This document shows, one piece after another, positions 32,700-44,651 of a DNA stretch of 64,000 bases. This DNA comes from Rosa chinensis (lineage: Eukaryota; Streptophyta; Magnoliopsida; Rosales; Rosaceae): contig NC_037090.1 in assembly GCF_002994745.2 (NCBI RefSeq), positions 36,203,001-36,267,000 of the forward strand, written 5' to 3'. The number at the start of each line of letters is the position of its first letter. Position 1 is the stretch's first letter. The notes under the pieces are model-generated. The model saw only the letters and a program-made list of their open reading frames with translations. It was not told the DNA's origin and made no database searches. The position numbers were made by a program, and so were the translations under genes.

Positions 32700-35600
32700 T
32701 ATCTGCAAATGATAAAGTTGTATCATGGATGATATTCCTCATGTATCTCATTACAAAATAGCCGCACTCTTTGTCGTTTGGCGGTGGTGGAACCCTAAAA
32801 AAGTCAACAGCGTGTCATCAAACAACAACATACATATAACTACTAATTATATATCAAGTAAATCATCCTATGAAAATCAAATATAAATATATATCTATAT
32901 GTATCACATACTGCCATGTTCTTCCATTCAATAGAACCTCGTCCTTTCTTGATGCGGTCCGCCTTAAACAATTCGATGGCCATATATATAAGCAAAACGA
33001 CAACATTAGACTTTCATAAGAATATATGTGATCACACTGCAAACTTCCATTGAAACGGTCAGTTTTGAGCAACTTACATATCTACAACGTCTCTCCATTC
33101 TCCAGTGATTAGGCGCCTTTTCAATGGATCCATGAAATAAACGGTCCCGGTGTCCGGATTGATCACAGTCAACATCCAATGAGAACTAATATTCAATAAA
33201 TAGATTTTAGTACAATATCGATATGAATGAAAAGTCAAGTTTAAGCATAAATAATTGACTAACTTTCGATGCATTGTAAGGCAATAAGAAAATCTGATTT
33301 GGAGAAGCAGTTACCAACCGATCTTTTATATTTCAGGACCTCTGCGATGGACTCCCACACCCTATCTCACCGGTCAAGGTTGGTCAATAAAAGCAACCAT
33401 GTCTTGCATTTTGAACTGTTTTAATATATCATGCAAGTACCTAAAGTATAGAGATGATTCACATAATTAAGTCACGTAATAATTAATTTACCAAAGTCAG
33501 ATAATTAAGCAACCAAGTGTAGCATTTACCTCAAATACACCACTATGTAGCTTGATGTTATTTTTGCCATGTGTGCAAGCCTCATAACATCTACGTCAAG
33601 TAGAAAGCTTTTACCATGATAACCAAATACGGGCTCTTCTTTATAGAAGCAAATGGCTTTCCCATCTTTGAACCCTTCTTTTCCCCACTCACATAACTTT
33701 TTCAATGAGACTGGCAAGCTAGATGGGAGTGACTGCAAGTCAAACTCAGCATCTGAATATGGGCTAAACTGATTCCTTTTTTGCTTCCTACTTGCTTTAC
33801 CACTCGCCTTTTTCTAGATCAAGTAAACAATTCAGTTAACCTTATAATCACTGCCATATATAGGTAAAAATATAATCATCGTATACATCTATACCTTTTC
33901 ATCATAAATGATTAGGTTTTTTGGCCACATGACCCAGCTCCCCATAGCTTGCTTCACTGTCATGAGCTCATCCTTTATTGGAAATGGAATCATAGCCTGC
34001 TCCACAATAGCAGCATAAACAGAAACACGCAAATTTTCTTCTCCCAATAGAGTCCCATGACACGTTGCGGATGGATCATCACCTGTCATCACGTTGCAAT
34101 TGCGACAATATGGCTAATATCACCCAATGTCAACTTTCATTCCTTCTCGGTAGGAGTTACCTAAGCCAACAACATATAATCAATAAGTTATAATTCATCA
34201 TCACATACGTGCAACTAGAACAATATATGGTGATCATTCATAAAAAGAAATGTATCTTCCTTCAATTCTCTATGCTGGTCATATCTACCGCCTCTATTTC
34301 CTCAATATCATTGTTCACTGTAACAACCCTTTCCTCATTCTCCTTGGCTCTATCTTCAACTTCTTCAGTTAGTGCTTTAGCAATCTTGGGCTTTGAAACC
34401 TTTGTGGTCTTTTTCTTATGTTTTTGCACCATATTTCTCTCCATCATATCCAAGCATTTTGTGACTGCTCCTTCCGTAGTGTTGTCAAGTTTGGTAGCAG
34501 ACTTAGGGTTGGTCTTAGAACAACTTGCTTGGCCGGATATGTACTCATTTGCCCCAACTTTGCCTTCTCCAACATGAGGAACTCCCACCTCAGGCGCGGT
34601 TTCATTAATTTTGCTTCCAATTGTTCAATCCTAGAACACCAAAATGCCCTTTCAGCTGCCACTATCTTTTTCCTCTCTTCAGCCAATATCTTCTCCGTTA
34701 ATTCTTCCTCCAACCTCTATTTCTCTTCTTCAAATATCCTCCTCACGCTTAGTCTCACCGACTCTTGGACGATCTCTTTTTTGAGTTTTGGAAGGTGGAA
34801 GTAATCAGTTGGATTTACATAACCCCCCACACCTCTAACTCTTCCAGGGTGCTCCGGAGTCCCCAAAGCTAATGTTAGGACATCATCATTTCCAGAAATC
34901 TCAAGTTCTCCACTGCGTTCCTTTTGCTTCAGTGTTTCCTGTCATATACAATGTTAAGGAATTAAAATATAAATATCACCATTCATAAACATGTACATAT
35001 CCAACTATAGTTACCCCTTTATAAACTATAGTTATCTATATATACATGTCTTAATATAAAAGCATTTTGAAAGTCAGTGGCCCAAATCCACCCCATTCTA
35101 TATGATCAGCAGCTCATACATATAGATAATACTCATCATAAATCATAAAACAAGTTCTACAATGAACTTAAGAATGAAATTAACATTTGTTTTCAACTAG
35201 TGGAGACACGAACATGCAACTCATATGCAATAATAAGTTCAAAATCAGTGTTTGAGTATAGGTTAGCAAACTAGCTTCAATCTTTTCCGCATGAAAATTA
35301 GTTATAAGCGAATTCCAATAATATACTTCCCCTTTCAAGAACTGAAAAATAGAAGATAAATTATCTTATTCATGCATATCAGCAACTCAAAAACTCATAA
35401 GCTAGAGACAAATGGCACATAAGTATAAGATACATACAATTTTATCAGCTGTGTCCTTGATCGCATCAACTTTAAATTTCCCTTGTTTCGTTTGGCGTCC
35501 TTTGATCCAAAGCATTGCTCTGTCAATCTCCTCCTCCAGCATGGTTTGAGACTGTACCAGAAAAACTCTCAGTTTTGCATTGTTAGGCAGTGGTGAATGC

Positions 35601-36912
35601 TTACAAATAAAAAAAACTTGGACACGTACTAACCAACTCTTCTCTCAGTCCTGCGTATCCCTTACGAGACATATGATGATCATACTGATTCTTGAGACGC
35701 CTTGCCTTTTTAGCCTCACGCAATTCCTGCATTTCATTAAGTTTTAGCACTGATCGATATAAATGAGAAAAGTTGATAATAATGTAATTACACTCGGTTT
35801 AAATTAATCACTTTGAGGAGATTCTGATTTGCTAAAGTTTAGATGTTGCTAACATTTTTATGGCTGCAAGATCTACCCTTCTATCATGGTTCTTAAGCAT
35901 CTAGTTGTTTGGCTAGTTCATAGTATTTACAACTAGGTTCAAACATAATGTCCCAAGTTCTAGACTTGTCCCATTTTCACACAGCAGTATACATGTATAA
36001 GAAACAACAAAAACAAAATCAATTCCTACATTTCATTTAGTTGATTAGCACTCCTGTATACAATGCTATTGACAAATGTAGGTATAATGTCAAACATGCA
36101 GCTTACCAAAAATGCAGGCTTTGTTCTTTCCGTTACAAAAGCAGTCCACTCATCAACAGTAATAAACCTATAGTCATCTGGTGGAAATTCTAACATCTCC
36201 GGATCATCCACATATGGCAACACATAGGTGGTGGTGAGTATGCTCTTAAATTCCCTCCATTTGGCTCCAACAGATTGTAACACCATTTTCCTGTGTTCAG
36301 GTCCTAATATGAATGCCGTCTATAAACATATAGATAAAAAAATAAAAAATAAAAATCCATCAGTGAGAATCAATAATATTAATAAACACATGTAACATGA
36401 AAAACTCAATACACAGCTTCATTGAACTCACTAATAATCACTCGACACTTACCAAAACAGTCTCCCAAAGCGTGTTTTTCTTTTTCTTGTCAACACCAGG
36501 CTAAGATGCAATTGAAATGGGATCTTTGTTCTTGCCAAAACACCAATGTAGGATTGCATCTTTTCTGGATTTTCCCCATCGGAGAGCCATTCCCATAAAA
36601 CTGGACTCGCCTCTTCTTTAGATCCCTACTCTTAGTTGTCTTTGACATTGTAACAGGGTGACGCTTGAGCAGCTTCAGTCCTCCGGTGCTTCCTTCATCC
36701 TCCTCTATCTTCTTTCCACGATTCTTTCCTTTACTCATGCTTGTAGCAGATGTACATAACTTCTTGGACTTTAACAACTTGGACTTCCTTACTTTGAGTG
36801 ACTTTGAAGTATTCTTAGTTGGGGTTGAGACAGCCTTTGAATGTGCCATTACCTGCACATACAAATAAGTCAATACTTCGTAAACATCAAGCTCAAATAC
36901 AATACAAGTCAA
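32700..36912 (-). pseudogene. CACTA accessory gene: transposase-24-like region plus Ulp1-like protease
   Basis: Minus-strand exons. The N-terminus at 36849 (MAHSKAVSTPTKNTSK) is Lys-rich and basic. The next exons (36286-36026, then about 35730-35450) carry DDYRFITVDEWTAFV and RRLKNQYDHHMSRKGYAGL, matching the plant Ptta/En/Spm transposase family (PF03004). A charged coiled-coil region follows (34.8-34.3 kb). The C-terminal exons (33738-32702) form a C48/Ulp1-type cysteine protease: the His in SSHWMLTVI (about 33187), the Asp of VYFMDPL and the Cys in KECGYFVMRYMR (about 32758). The usual Gln shortly before the Cys appears replaced in PPPPNDKECG. Frames are broken between exons, and exact splicing is uncertain. 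Such proteases are common passengers of plant CACTA elements. Confidence 0.7.
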
Positions 36913-36930
36913 TGCATTAAGAATAATTTA

Positions 36931-39541
36931 TGTCAGGACCCACCCCGAAATTACCCTCCTAACTCCAAGATGGACCTGCGGGGCCCACTTTTCGAGAAAA
37001 TTCGACAGAACTTCCCCTAAAAGTGGACAACCCTAAACCTGCTGAAAACACTTCTAAGTAATATAAATTTCAATGCTTGAAGCCACCCTGCTTCCTAGCA
37101 ACAATTCGCAAATTTCCAAGTACAAACATCGTACTACAAAAACATAACCACTTATATAAATTACAACCCAGCAAATTAAATCTTTCAACTTCCTCCAATA
37201 TTATACAACTCCCATACACTCATAATTATACAAATGTATAAATCCAACGTTTTAAGGTAATCAGAGCAATCTATAGAACACACTCGAAATATAATACATA
37301 AAGTAGGTTAATAAATAACCTACTGAGGATAGATGGCAAAGGTGGTGCTAGCCTCCACTCCTAAACCGGTCAGCAACGCTGCGATCTGGGCAATTGAAAC
37401 CAAAGGGCCCAGGGGAAAGTACATAAAAACGTTAGCATGAGTGGACAAAATAAATAAGCATAACGGAAGAAGAGTTTATACTTTCCCACAGATTTAAATT
37501 TATACAATCTCGATGCATGCAACGCTTATAAAACGTGTTTCTTTAAATACAAAAACTCATGTAAAACATACCAGCCCCGCTGGTTAAAAGAAATCGGACT
37601 AGCCCCGCTAGTCAAGTAGTGATAAAATATGGGGAAGAAATTTCACCATAAGAAAGAAGGGAGCCTCCCAGGCTCGGGTCGGAGTGTCCCATACTCTGGA
37701 GCATCCCATGCTCTGCTCTTACTCACCCACAAACACATAGTAAGCAGGGAGGAGTACTAATAAGCTAGCTAGCAATAAAATATAGCGACCCAGGTATGGT
37801 GGGTAAAAACTATTAAAATCCAATAAATCTATAAGGCTTCCCCATGTCCCATGAATAAAGAAAACACGGGTACGATTTCCAACCGTACCCGGAAATTCTC
37901 GTAAAAAGTCGTATAAACCAACAGCGTGTCCCACACGCTAAAAGATAAATAGAGTATCAAATAGGCATTCCCAATGCCAAAAATCGAAAGTCGATAAACA
38001 AATATAAAGATTTACTCCATCAAAACTCAATTCGAAAATAAGGTCTCAAATCGACGAATATAAATATAATATAAATAGTATAAATCCGGAAATTACATCG
38101 GAAATAATAACTCGTCGAATAGGATTATAAATCATAACCAACTTCGGAAACAAATCACTATTGAAAACAAATATGTGGGATAAAGCGAAATCAATCCCCA
38201 AAAATAAATCATATGTTCAAGGTGAACTATGACAATTTTATAGAACATACTTTAATGAGTAAATGCATGCATCATTTATTTGAAAACAAAGGTCCACTCA
38301 CAGTGTACGGCTAAGCCTGCCATCGATCCGAACCCTCCTCGAGGGAATCCTCCTCACGTCCTGTACCATATAACGTTCGTCAACTATAATTACTGGATGG
38401 AAAACTAAATTACGATAAGTAAAACCAAACCCTAACGTTATCTTTATATGCCCAAAACCTCCCAATCTTCTTCACTAGTGTCATTCCCTTAATGTATGGG
38501 ATTTAGGGCAGAATCAAGGAAATCCAATGGATGGATTCCTCGTAATTCAATTAACAATTTCCACCTTTGAAAAAACATCAAAATCCATACTCCCTCTTCT
38601 TCTAATTCTATCCCAAAGCTGCCATTATGAAACTAAAGGTATAATTGACTAATTATCTCAACAACAGAAGTCAAAGTCCGGCCATATACTGTCTCACGCG
38701 CCACCAACAGTGGTGGCGCGTGGCACCCACGCGCTACCAACCTCCACCACCGGGTACCAAACTCCATGTACAACAACAACTCAACCCACTGATTAATTTT
38801 CTCAACTACAACACATCCAAATTTTACCTGAAAATGGTCGAATCCGGCCGGTGAAGATAACCCAGAAATTCAAGAACCCTAGGTTGTCGATTCGGCCTCT
38901 ACACAGCAAATTGGGATGCAAGACCTTAGGGGAAATGATCTTCGTCGAAAACCGAGCCTTCGACGCCGGTTTGGTGACCGGAGATGGCCGGAATCACCGG
39001 AAATCGGCAAAAATCGCAAACTGCTACAGTTACCTTCCCAGCTCAAAATCGAGCTCCTCTGGCCAAATCTTCACAAAATACCACCACAGATGCGTCAAGA
39101 GGGAGGAGACGAGCTTGGGGATAGCCAGATTTCGTCGTGGGTCGGCCGGAGGGGGAAGAAATCGAAGGGAGAAAAATCGGGCCGAAAGGGAGGAAGGGTC
39201 GGGGGAAGGAGAGAGAGTTACCGGGTAGAATTTCCGAAAATGGAAATCTACCAACAGTAATTTCCATATATATATATATATAAATTATCATGAACAGTAA
39301 CTTCTACATTTTTGGCCATAACTCTCACATACTAAGTCCAATTTTTACGCACCACATATGCACGCGCTCGGTTTAAAGTCCTCTACAACTTTCATGAAGA
39401 ACATTTCCTCAAATTTTGACCCGAATAAAAAGTCAACTTTTAGGGCCACTAAAATATCGATAAAAAGTAAAAATTGAAAGTATTCGACAATTACCGTCCA
39501 CATAGTGAGTAAATCGTTAGTTTTAGGTTCGGGACGTAACA
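36931..39541. repeat. Solo LTR inside the CACTA element
   Basis: A 2.6 kb segment starting TGTCAGGACCCACCCCG and ending TTCGGGACGTAACA, that is TG...CA. A perfect 5-bp target duplication ATTTA flanks it (36926-36930 and 39542-39546). The start sequence does not recur inside and there is no gag or pol, so it looks like one LTR left after LTR-LTR recombination. Small frames at 38.6-39.3 kb are unsupported. The family is likely Ty3/gypsy because of the LTR length, but this is an inference. Confidence 0.85.
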
Positions 39542-40295
39542 ATTTATTTCTAGTACATTCATTGTAACACAATACACACAAAGTAACTACAACATTGAGG
39601 ATGAGTATTAGTAATGCAAGTTTCTTGAATCATAATCCATCAGAAGCACATCATAACGCAAAGAATGTCATCTGGTCTAGTTAATCTCATTTATATTTTG
39701 TTTACTTTTCCATGTCAAAACGTCTTGATCTAACAAAGCTTTTAAATACTGCAATCAAAAGATGCATCTGATAACACCACAGTGACGACACCCATGCAAT
39801 TGCATCTACTCGTATGCCTTGAAAGCTAATTTATATCATTCCTGAACTAGCAGTCCTGAATACATACACAATGGCAGCATCTCTTCCCAACTAAGAGGTC
39901 AAAACAAATTGAACTTTCCTCACATTTTTAACGAAAACAGAACATTCATTAGCTGCTTCCTTGTTTGCTTGAGAATCAGCAGCAGTAGCAGGATCTGTGC
40001 AAGACAATAAAATCAATCACATATATACAAGGTTAAACATAAGACTAGAAAATAAACAAAGTCATTACACAAGATTCAGAAAAGCTTAAAAGAAAAACAG
40101 AATATTTTGTATCATAGTATAATACATCAAGCGCGATAAGTAAAATAAAGGGCACCTACTTGCTTAAAAGGCTCAAGTACAGAAAAGTGCCCTCTAACTC
40201 TTTTGCCTACAAATTAAGAACTCAAACTCATGAGTGATCAAGTAAAATACATAAAAGACAGTGTCGTGAAGTAACTGAATCTGAAGAATTAATAC

Positions 40296-40806
40296 CTCAA
40301 GTTTGCTCTCCCAATCTACATCATACAGATTACTTAAAATTGGGCCAGCCTTAACAATAAACTGTGGAAGCTCCTTAAAGAAATCCACAATGCTGGAAGC
40401 AACCGAAAAACAAAATGAGAAGAATTCATGAGCAAGCAACATAAGCTACAAGGGGGAAAAAAACAGATTGACAAACAACATACTTCAGCTTAGCAGCTCT
40501 CAATTTTTGAATTATCAGAACTCTTCTCACTCAATGTTTTCACCGAGAACAAAACAAACGAAAACCAGAACCGTTCTGCTTCTTCAGGCTGCACACAGAA
40601 ATGTAGTTAAGTTGCATATTGAATGACACAAATTTTCATCATGAATCAACAATGTTACACACATTCAAGAATTGATAAAACATACCGTTCCATTTCCTAT
40701 AGCTGATAAATTTGATATTAGAACATGTTTCGTTTCTATCAACAGCTTGATAGCGTGTGCCACCGTGTTCTCGTCCAACGACAATCCACTGAAATCTTCT
40801 GTCAAC
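40296..40806 (-). pseudogene. Captured retinoblastoma-related (RBR) gene fragment, three exons
   Basis: Three minus-strand exons with GT-AG introns in place: 40806-40686, 40589-40484 and 40392-40296. The first encodes LTEDFSGLSLDENTVAHAI and ends LSAIGNGT. The second begins PEEAERFWFSFVLFSVK and runs to a RAAKL segment that is out of frame. The third begins [20 protein letters not shown] and continues NLYDVDWES. In this order these are conserved N-terminal segments of plant retinoblastoma-related proteins, which repress E2F at the G1/S step. A frameshift before RAAKL and the missing pocket domain mean it cannot make RBR. Retained introns show capture at the DNA level. Sequence to the right (to about 41.2 kb) looks like a leader region. 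Confidence 0.82.
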
Positions 40807-41946
40807 CTAAAAGGGACAAGGAAATCAAAGAAAATCACCAGTGCATTCACGTTTAAAGTTATCAAAACCAGAAAAACAACAACACATTGAAATAAAATCT
40901 TCCATTAAAAATCCGTCTTAAACTAGTGAAGAAAATCAAAACAACATTCTCAATTTGTTCAAAGTCTACGCCGGAAAATGTCCAGTTAGTCAAAACCCCA
41001 AATCAAATGAGTGATTTGTGAAGAACCCGAAATCAACACCTAAAATCAAAAGTGAAGAACCTGAAATCAAAAGCATGATTTGTGAAATCAAAAGGATGAG
41101 AGGACAAGAAACCATCAAATTTTAGGGCTTACCAGATTTGAAGACAAATCTCCAACTTAGGGCTTAGAAAGCTTCGCACCAGAGAGGCGGTGGATTTAAG
41201 GTTTAGGGTCCTGGAGTGAGTCGGGGTAGCTATGGAGTGAGTCAGAGTGAGTCGGAGAGAGTCGGGGTTTGGAGGGGCTATATATGTCGGGGTTTTGTTG
41301 AGTGAATGGTGCTATGTCGAGGTAAGTTGGGGGCAATGTTGTGTCGAGGTCTAAGCATTAGTTTTCGGAGGACATTTTTTTTCATTAAGTGTGATCTAAT
41401 AATAATTTTGTCTAAATGGATGCTATTTTGTCTAGCTAGGACACATGGGCAGATAAGCCATTAATTAGTTGGAGCATGCATATACAAGACATCAGACCAT
41501 GGTTTTTCACATATATGTTGTCTAAATGTCACTTCAAAATTTTCAATTTTGCCATATTGCCTGCTGAGAGGGAACTAAATTTGGGGGGAGACAATGGAGG
41601 GAAATATCGAAAGGAATGTCAGTGAACATGTTTTGACTTGCAAATCTATAGATTCACACCACAGTTTTAAAGTAACCGTCATATAAACACTACATGCTGA
41701 GAAAAGTTAATTGGTGCAAAACTTGCTGCCTCTATGACAATTTAACCTCACACCACGCTTCCATTTATAAACGTCTTCTGAAGTAATACATAATTTCAGC
41801 ATGAAAAACACCCGTTGGTTGAATTCATATTAGAAGACGGAAATTTTACAACCATCGTCTCAATAATGACAAATTATTCACACCATGGAAAATAGTGTTA
41901 CATCGTATGAGAGGTGTAGTGTGATTCATTTTCTGTAGTAGTGACT

Positions 41947-42852
41947 GTAAGAAATGTCAGGTCTACTAGCAATGAGATACAACAAGCTTCCAATCATGCT
42001 CCTATATAGTGTGGGGTCAACTAGTTTTCCATCATGGTCTTCGTTCAACTTTGTAGTGGTGCTCGTGGGATTATTTACCACCTTCTTGGATTCAAGACCA
42101 AATTTCTTGATGAGATTATCAGCATATTTGGTTTAAGAGAGAAATATACCTTTATCAAGCTGTTTTACTTGCAATCCAAGGAAAAAGGTTAACTCACCAC
42201 ACATGCTCATTTCAAACTCACTTTCCATGACAAATTGAAATTCTTTGACAAGATGTTTAGATGTAGAACCAAAACCATTGCATCAACATACACTTGGGCA
42301 ATGATAATGTCATTTTTTACTCGTTTTACAAATAAAGTCTTATCAATTGATCCCCTAGTATAACCTTTTCCCACAAGATGAGTGGAGAGCCTCTCATACC
42401 AAGCTCTACTTCAGCCCATACAAGGCTTTCTTGAGTCGGTAGACATGATCTAAGTTATGTGGATCTTTGAAACTCGGAGGTTGTTCCACATAAACTTCTT
42501 CCTGCAAGATCTCATTCAGGAAGGCAGTTTTGACATCCATTTGAAACAGTTTGAACCTGAAATGACAGGCTACAGACAAGAGTAACCTCACTAATTCTAA
42601 TCTAGCAACATGAGCAAAGGTTTCATCAAAATCAAGACCTTCAACCTGAGAGTAACCCTGAGCTACTAACCTAGCTTTGTTTCTAATTACATTCCCTTTT
42701 TCATCACTTTTGTTTCTGAAGATCCACTTAGTGCCTATGACATTGCAATTTCCAAGTCTAGGTACCAAGTACCATACATCATTCCTAGCAAATTGATTTA
42801 ACTCTTCCTGCATAACACTAATCCAATTATCATCCAACAAGGCTTCCTTCAC
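41947..42852 (-). pseudogene. Reverse transcriptase of the SIRE-like element, active site changed
   Basis: Frame 42852-42406 has WISVMQEELNQFARNDVW, VIGTKWIFRNKSDEKG, FKLFQMDVKTAFLN and YRLKKALYGLK then a stop. A second stretch carries IIIAQVYVDAMVL near 42290, where the catalytic YVDD is YVDA. Directly after it the frame shifts, and continued RT sequence is readable (GGLQ-like FFLGLQVKQL and YRSMIGSLLYLIASRPDIS) down to the CACTA target duplication. Conserved YVDD is essential in copia RT, so this copy is inactive. Confidence 0.85.
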
Positions 42853-43159
42853 ATTCTTTGGTTCAATTAGGGAAACAAAACCACACTAGGATATAACATT
42901 CATAGTGATCAGATTTTCAGTGATAAAACAAAGCAATGCATTGTCTCGACATACCTCATTCAAACTTACCTGTGGAACCATCTGATATTTTTCCAATGAC
43001 ATCTTGACTAGAGTGATCCTTCTGGACTTGCTTGAATCCCTTTCTCATTTGAGGAGCTAGCTCAAAGATGCTATCAGCATTCTCTTCCTTTTCATCAGTA
43101 GCTAATGTGTCTTGTGAACCTAAACTTGAAGATGATGATGTATCTGCAAAGACCTCCTC

Positions 43160-44179
43160 CTATCTAATATAATGATCATCAATAGACAAGTTAATAGATT
43201 CCATAAAAATCCTAGTTCGTTTGTTATAAATCCTATTTGCTCGACTATTGACAGAATACCCAAGGAAAATACCATCATCACTTCTTGCATCAAATTTGCC
43301 AAGTTGCTCTCGATCTCTCAAGATATAGCATGGGCTGCGTAACACATGAAAGTGCCCTACATTTGGTTTCTTACCCTTCCACAGCTCATATGCTGTTTGT
43401 TCAGTTCCAGGTCTCAAAAAGACTCTGTTGATGGTGTAACATGCAGTACTAATTGCTTCACCCCAGAAATTTGTGCTTAGACCTGCAGAGTGTAACATTA
43501 CTGTTGCCATGTCCAGCATCACTCTATTCTTGCGTTCAACTATTCCATTTTGTTGTGGAGTAATGGGAGCTGAAAACTCATGAGAAACACCTAACTCATG
43601 GAAATAGTTAGCAAAAGTAGCATTTTTGAATTCAATGCCATTAGCAGACCTTACTCTTGCCAAGCTCATATGTGTGGACTGTTTTTCCATTATCATTCTC
43701 TGACTTAATCCTTTAAAAGATTCAAAAGTTTCAGCTTTATCTTTTAAAAAATTAACCCAAGTATACCTGGAGAAATCATCGACTACGACTACCATGCATT
43801 TCTTACCTCCAATGCTCTCAGTTTGAGCTAGTCCCATGAGATCCATATGTAGCATTTCCAGCACTTGTGTGGTAGTTGCAGAGTTTATTGCCTTGTGAGG
43901 AGACTTAATTTGCTTTCCAGTCTTGCATCCTCCACATATCTTGTCAGTCTTACCGCTTAAAGCTGGCAGACCCCTGACACATTGTTTGGTAGATAATTTG
44001 AGTAGATCCTGATAGTTCACATGTCCCAATCTTCTGTGCCATGTTTCAAAAGTCTCCTCTGCAGATCTCATAGAGAAGCAAGCTTGCACATTTAGAGACT
44101 CATTAGCTTGAATGTGATAACAATTGTCTAATAATCTCTTACCTCCCATAATACTTTCTCCCTTTTTATCAAGAACCAT
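43160..44179 (-). pseudogene. Integrase of the SIRE-like element, catalytic Asp lost
   Basis: A long open frame of about 340 codons. The zinc-binding region has WHRRLGHVNYQDL and CGGCKTGKQ. The catalytic core has HMDLMG, DDFSRYTWVNFLKDKAETF and PQQNGIVERKNR. The usual second catalytic Asp (normally RSDNG-type) is Ala here, in RVRSANGIEF. The rest of the domain is well preserved. The GKKPNVGHFHVLRSPCYI segment towards its C-terminus is typical of copia elements. Confidence 0.88.
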
Positions 44180-44258
44180 ACATTTTTGCTTGTTGAACCA
44201 AACATCCTCCTAGTCATCAGCCAAGTGACTGACACTGATTAGATTAGCAGTTAGACCT

Positions 44259-44594
44259 TCAACATACAAGACATTTTTTTAGGTTAGGCACTCCAAGAGT
44301 ATTAACAGTTCCTCGTGCAAGAATTTTAGCTTTCCTTCCATCACCAAAAGTAACTGAGTCGATAGTGCATTCATCCTGAAATGAAGAGAACCAAGTCTTA
44401 TCTCCAGTTATATGTCTGAAGCATCCACTGTCGACATACCAGAAATCCCTTTGCTTGTCAACCAAGGCAGTGAGTGCTACCAAGCATGTTGCTTCAATAT
44501 GTGTAGTGGTGGTATCTGTGTTTAAACACGACATAAGACAAGTGGCATCAATCGTGCTACGTGAATCAAATAAACTATTGTGACAAGAAGACAA
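44259..44594 (-). pseudogene. Aspartic protease of the SIRE-like element
   Basis: Contains FWYVDSGCFRHITGD, the copia protease active site (Asp-Ser-Gly). The flanking VTFGDGRKAKILARGTVN is typical. It lies between gag and integrase, as expected. Frame breaks separate it from both neighbours. Confidence 0.82.
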
Positions 44595-44651
44595 TTATTT
44601 GACTCTTTCTTAATCCAAACAAGTTTATGCTTTGTTGTCTGCATGTTCACA

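Larger units (their letters stand above)
31130..41943 (-). mobile_element. CACTA (En/Spm) element with captured gene sequence
   Basis: Ends are CACTACTACACAAAAGG and (reverse complement of right) CACTACTACAGAAAATG, the signature CACTA termini. A perfect 3-bp target duplication ACT flanks it (31127-31129 and 41944-41946). Coding exons lie on the minus strand: a plant transposase-24-type and Ulp1-like gene at 32.7-36.9 kb. No TNP2-type transposase domain is visible, so it is probably non-autonomous. It contains a MITE (32184-32611), a solo LTR (36931-39541) and three RBR exons (40296-40806). It interrupts the RT/RNase H region of the SIRE-like element. Confidence 0.93.

Noticed and set aside
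38645..39260. Plus-strand frames of 69-125 codons in the solo LTR
   Set aside because: Mutually overlapping, no domain, and located inside an LTR.
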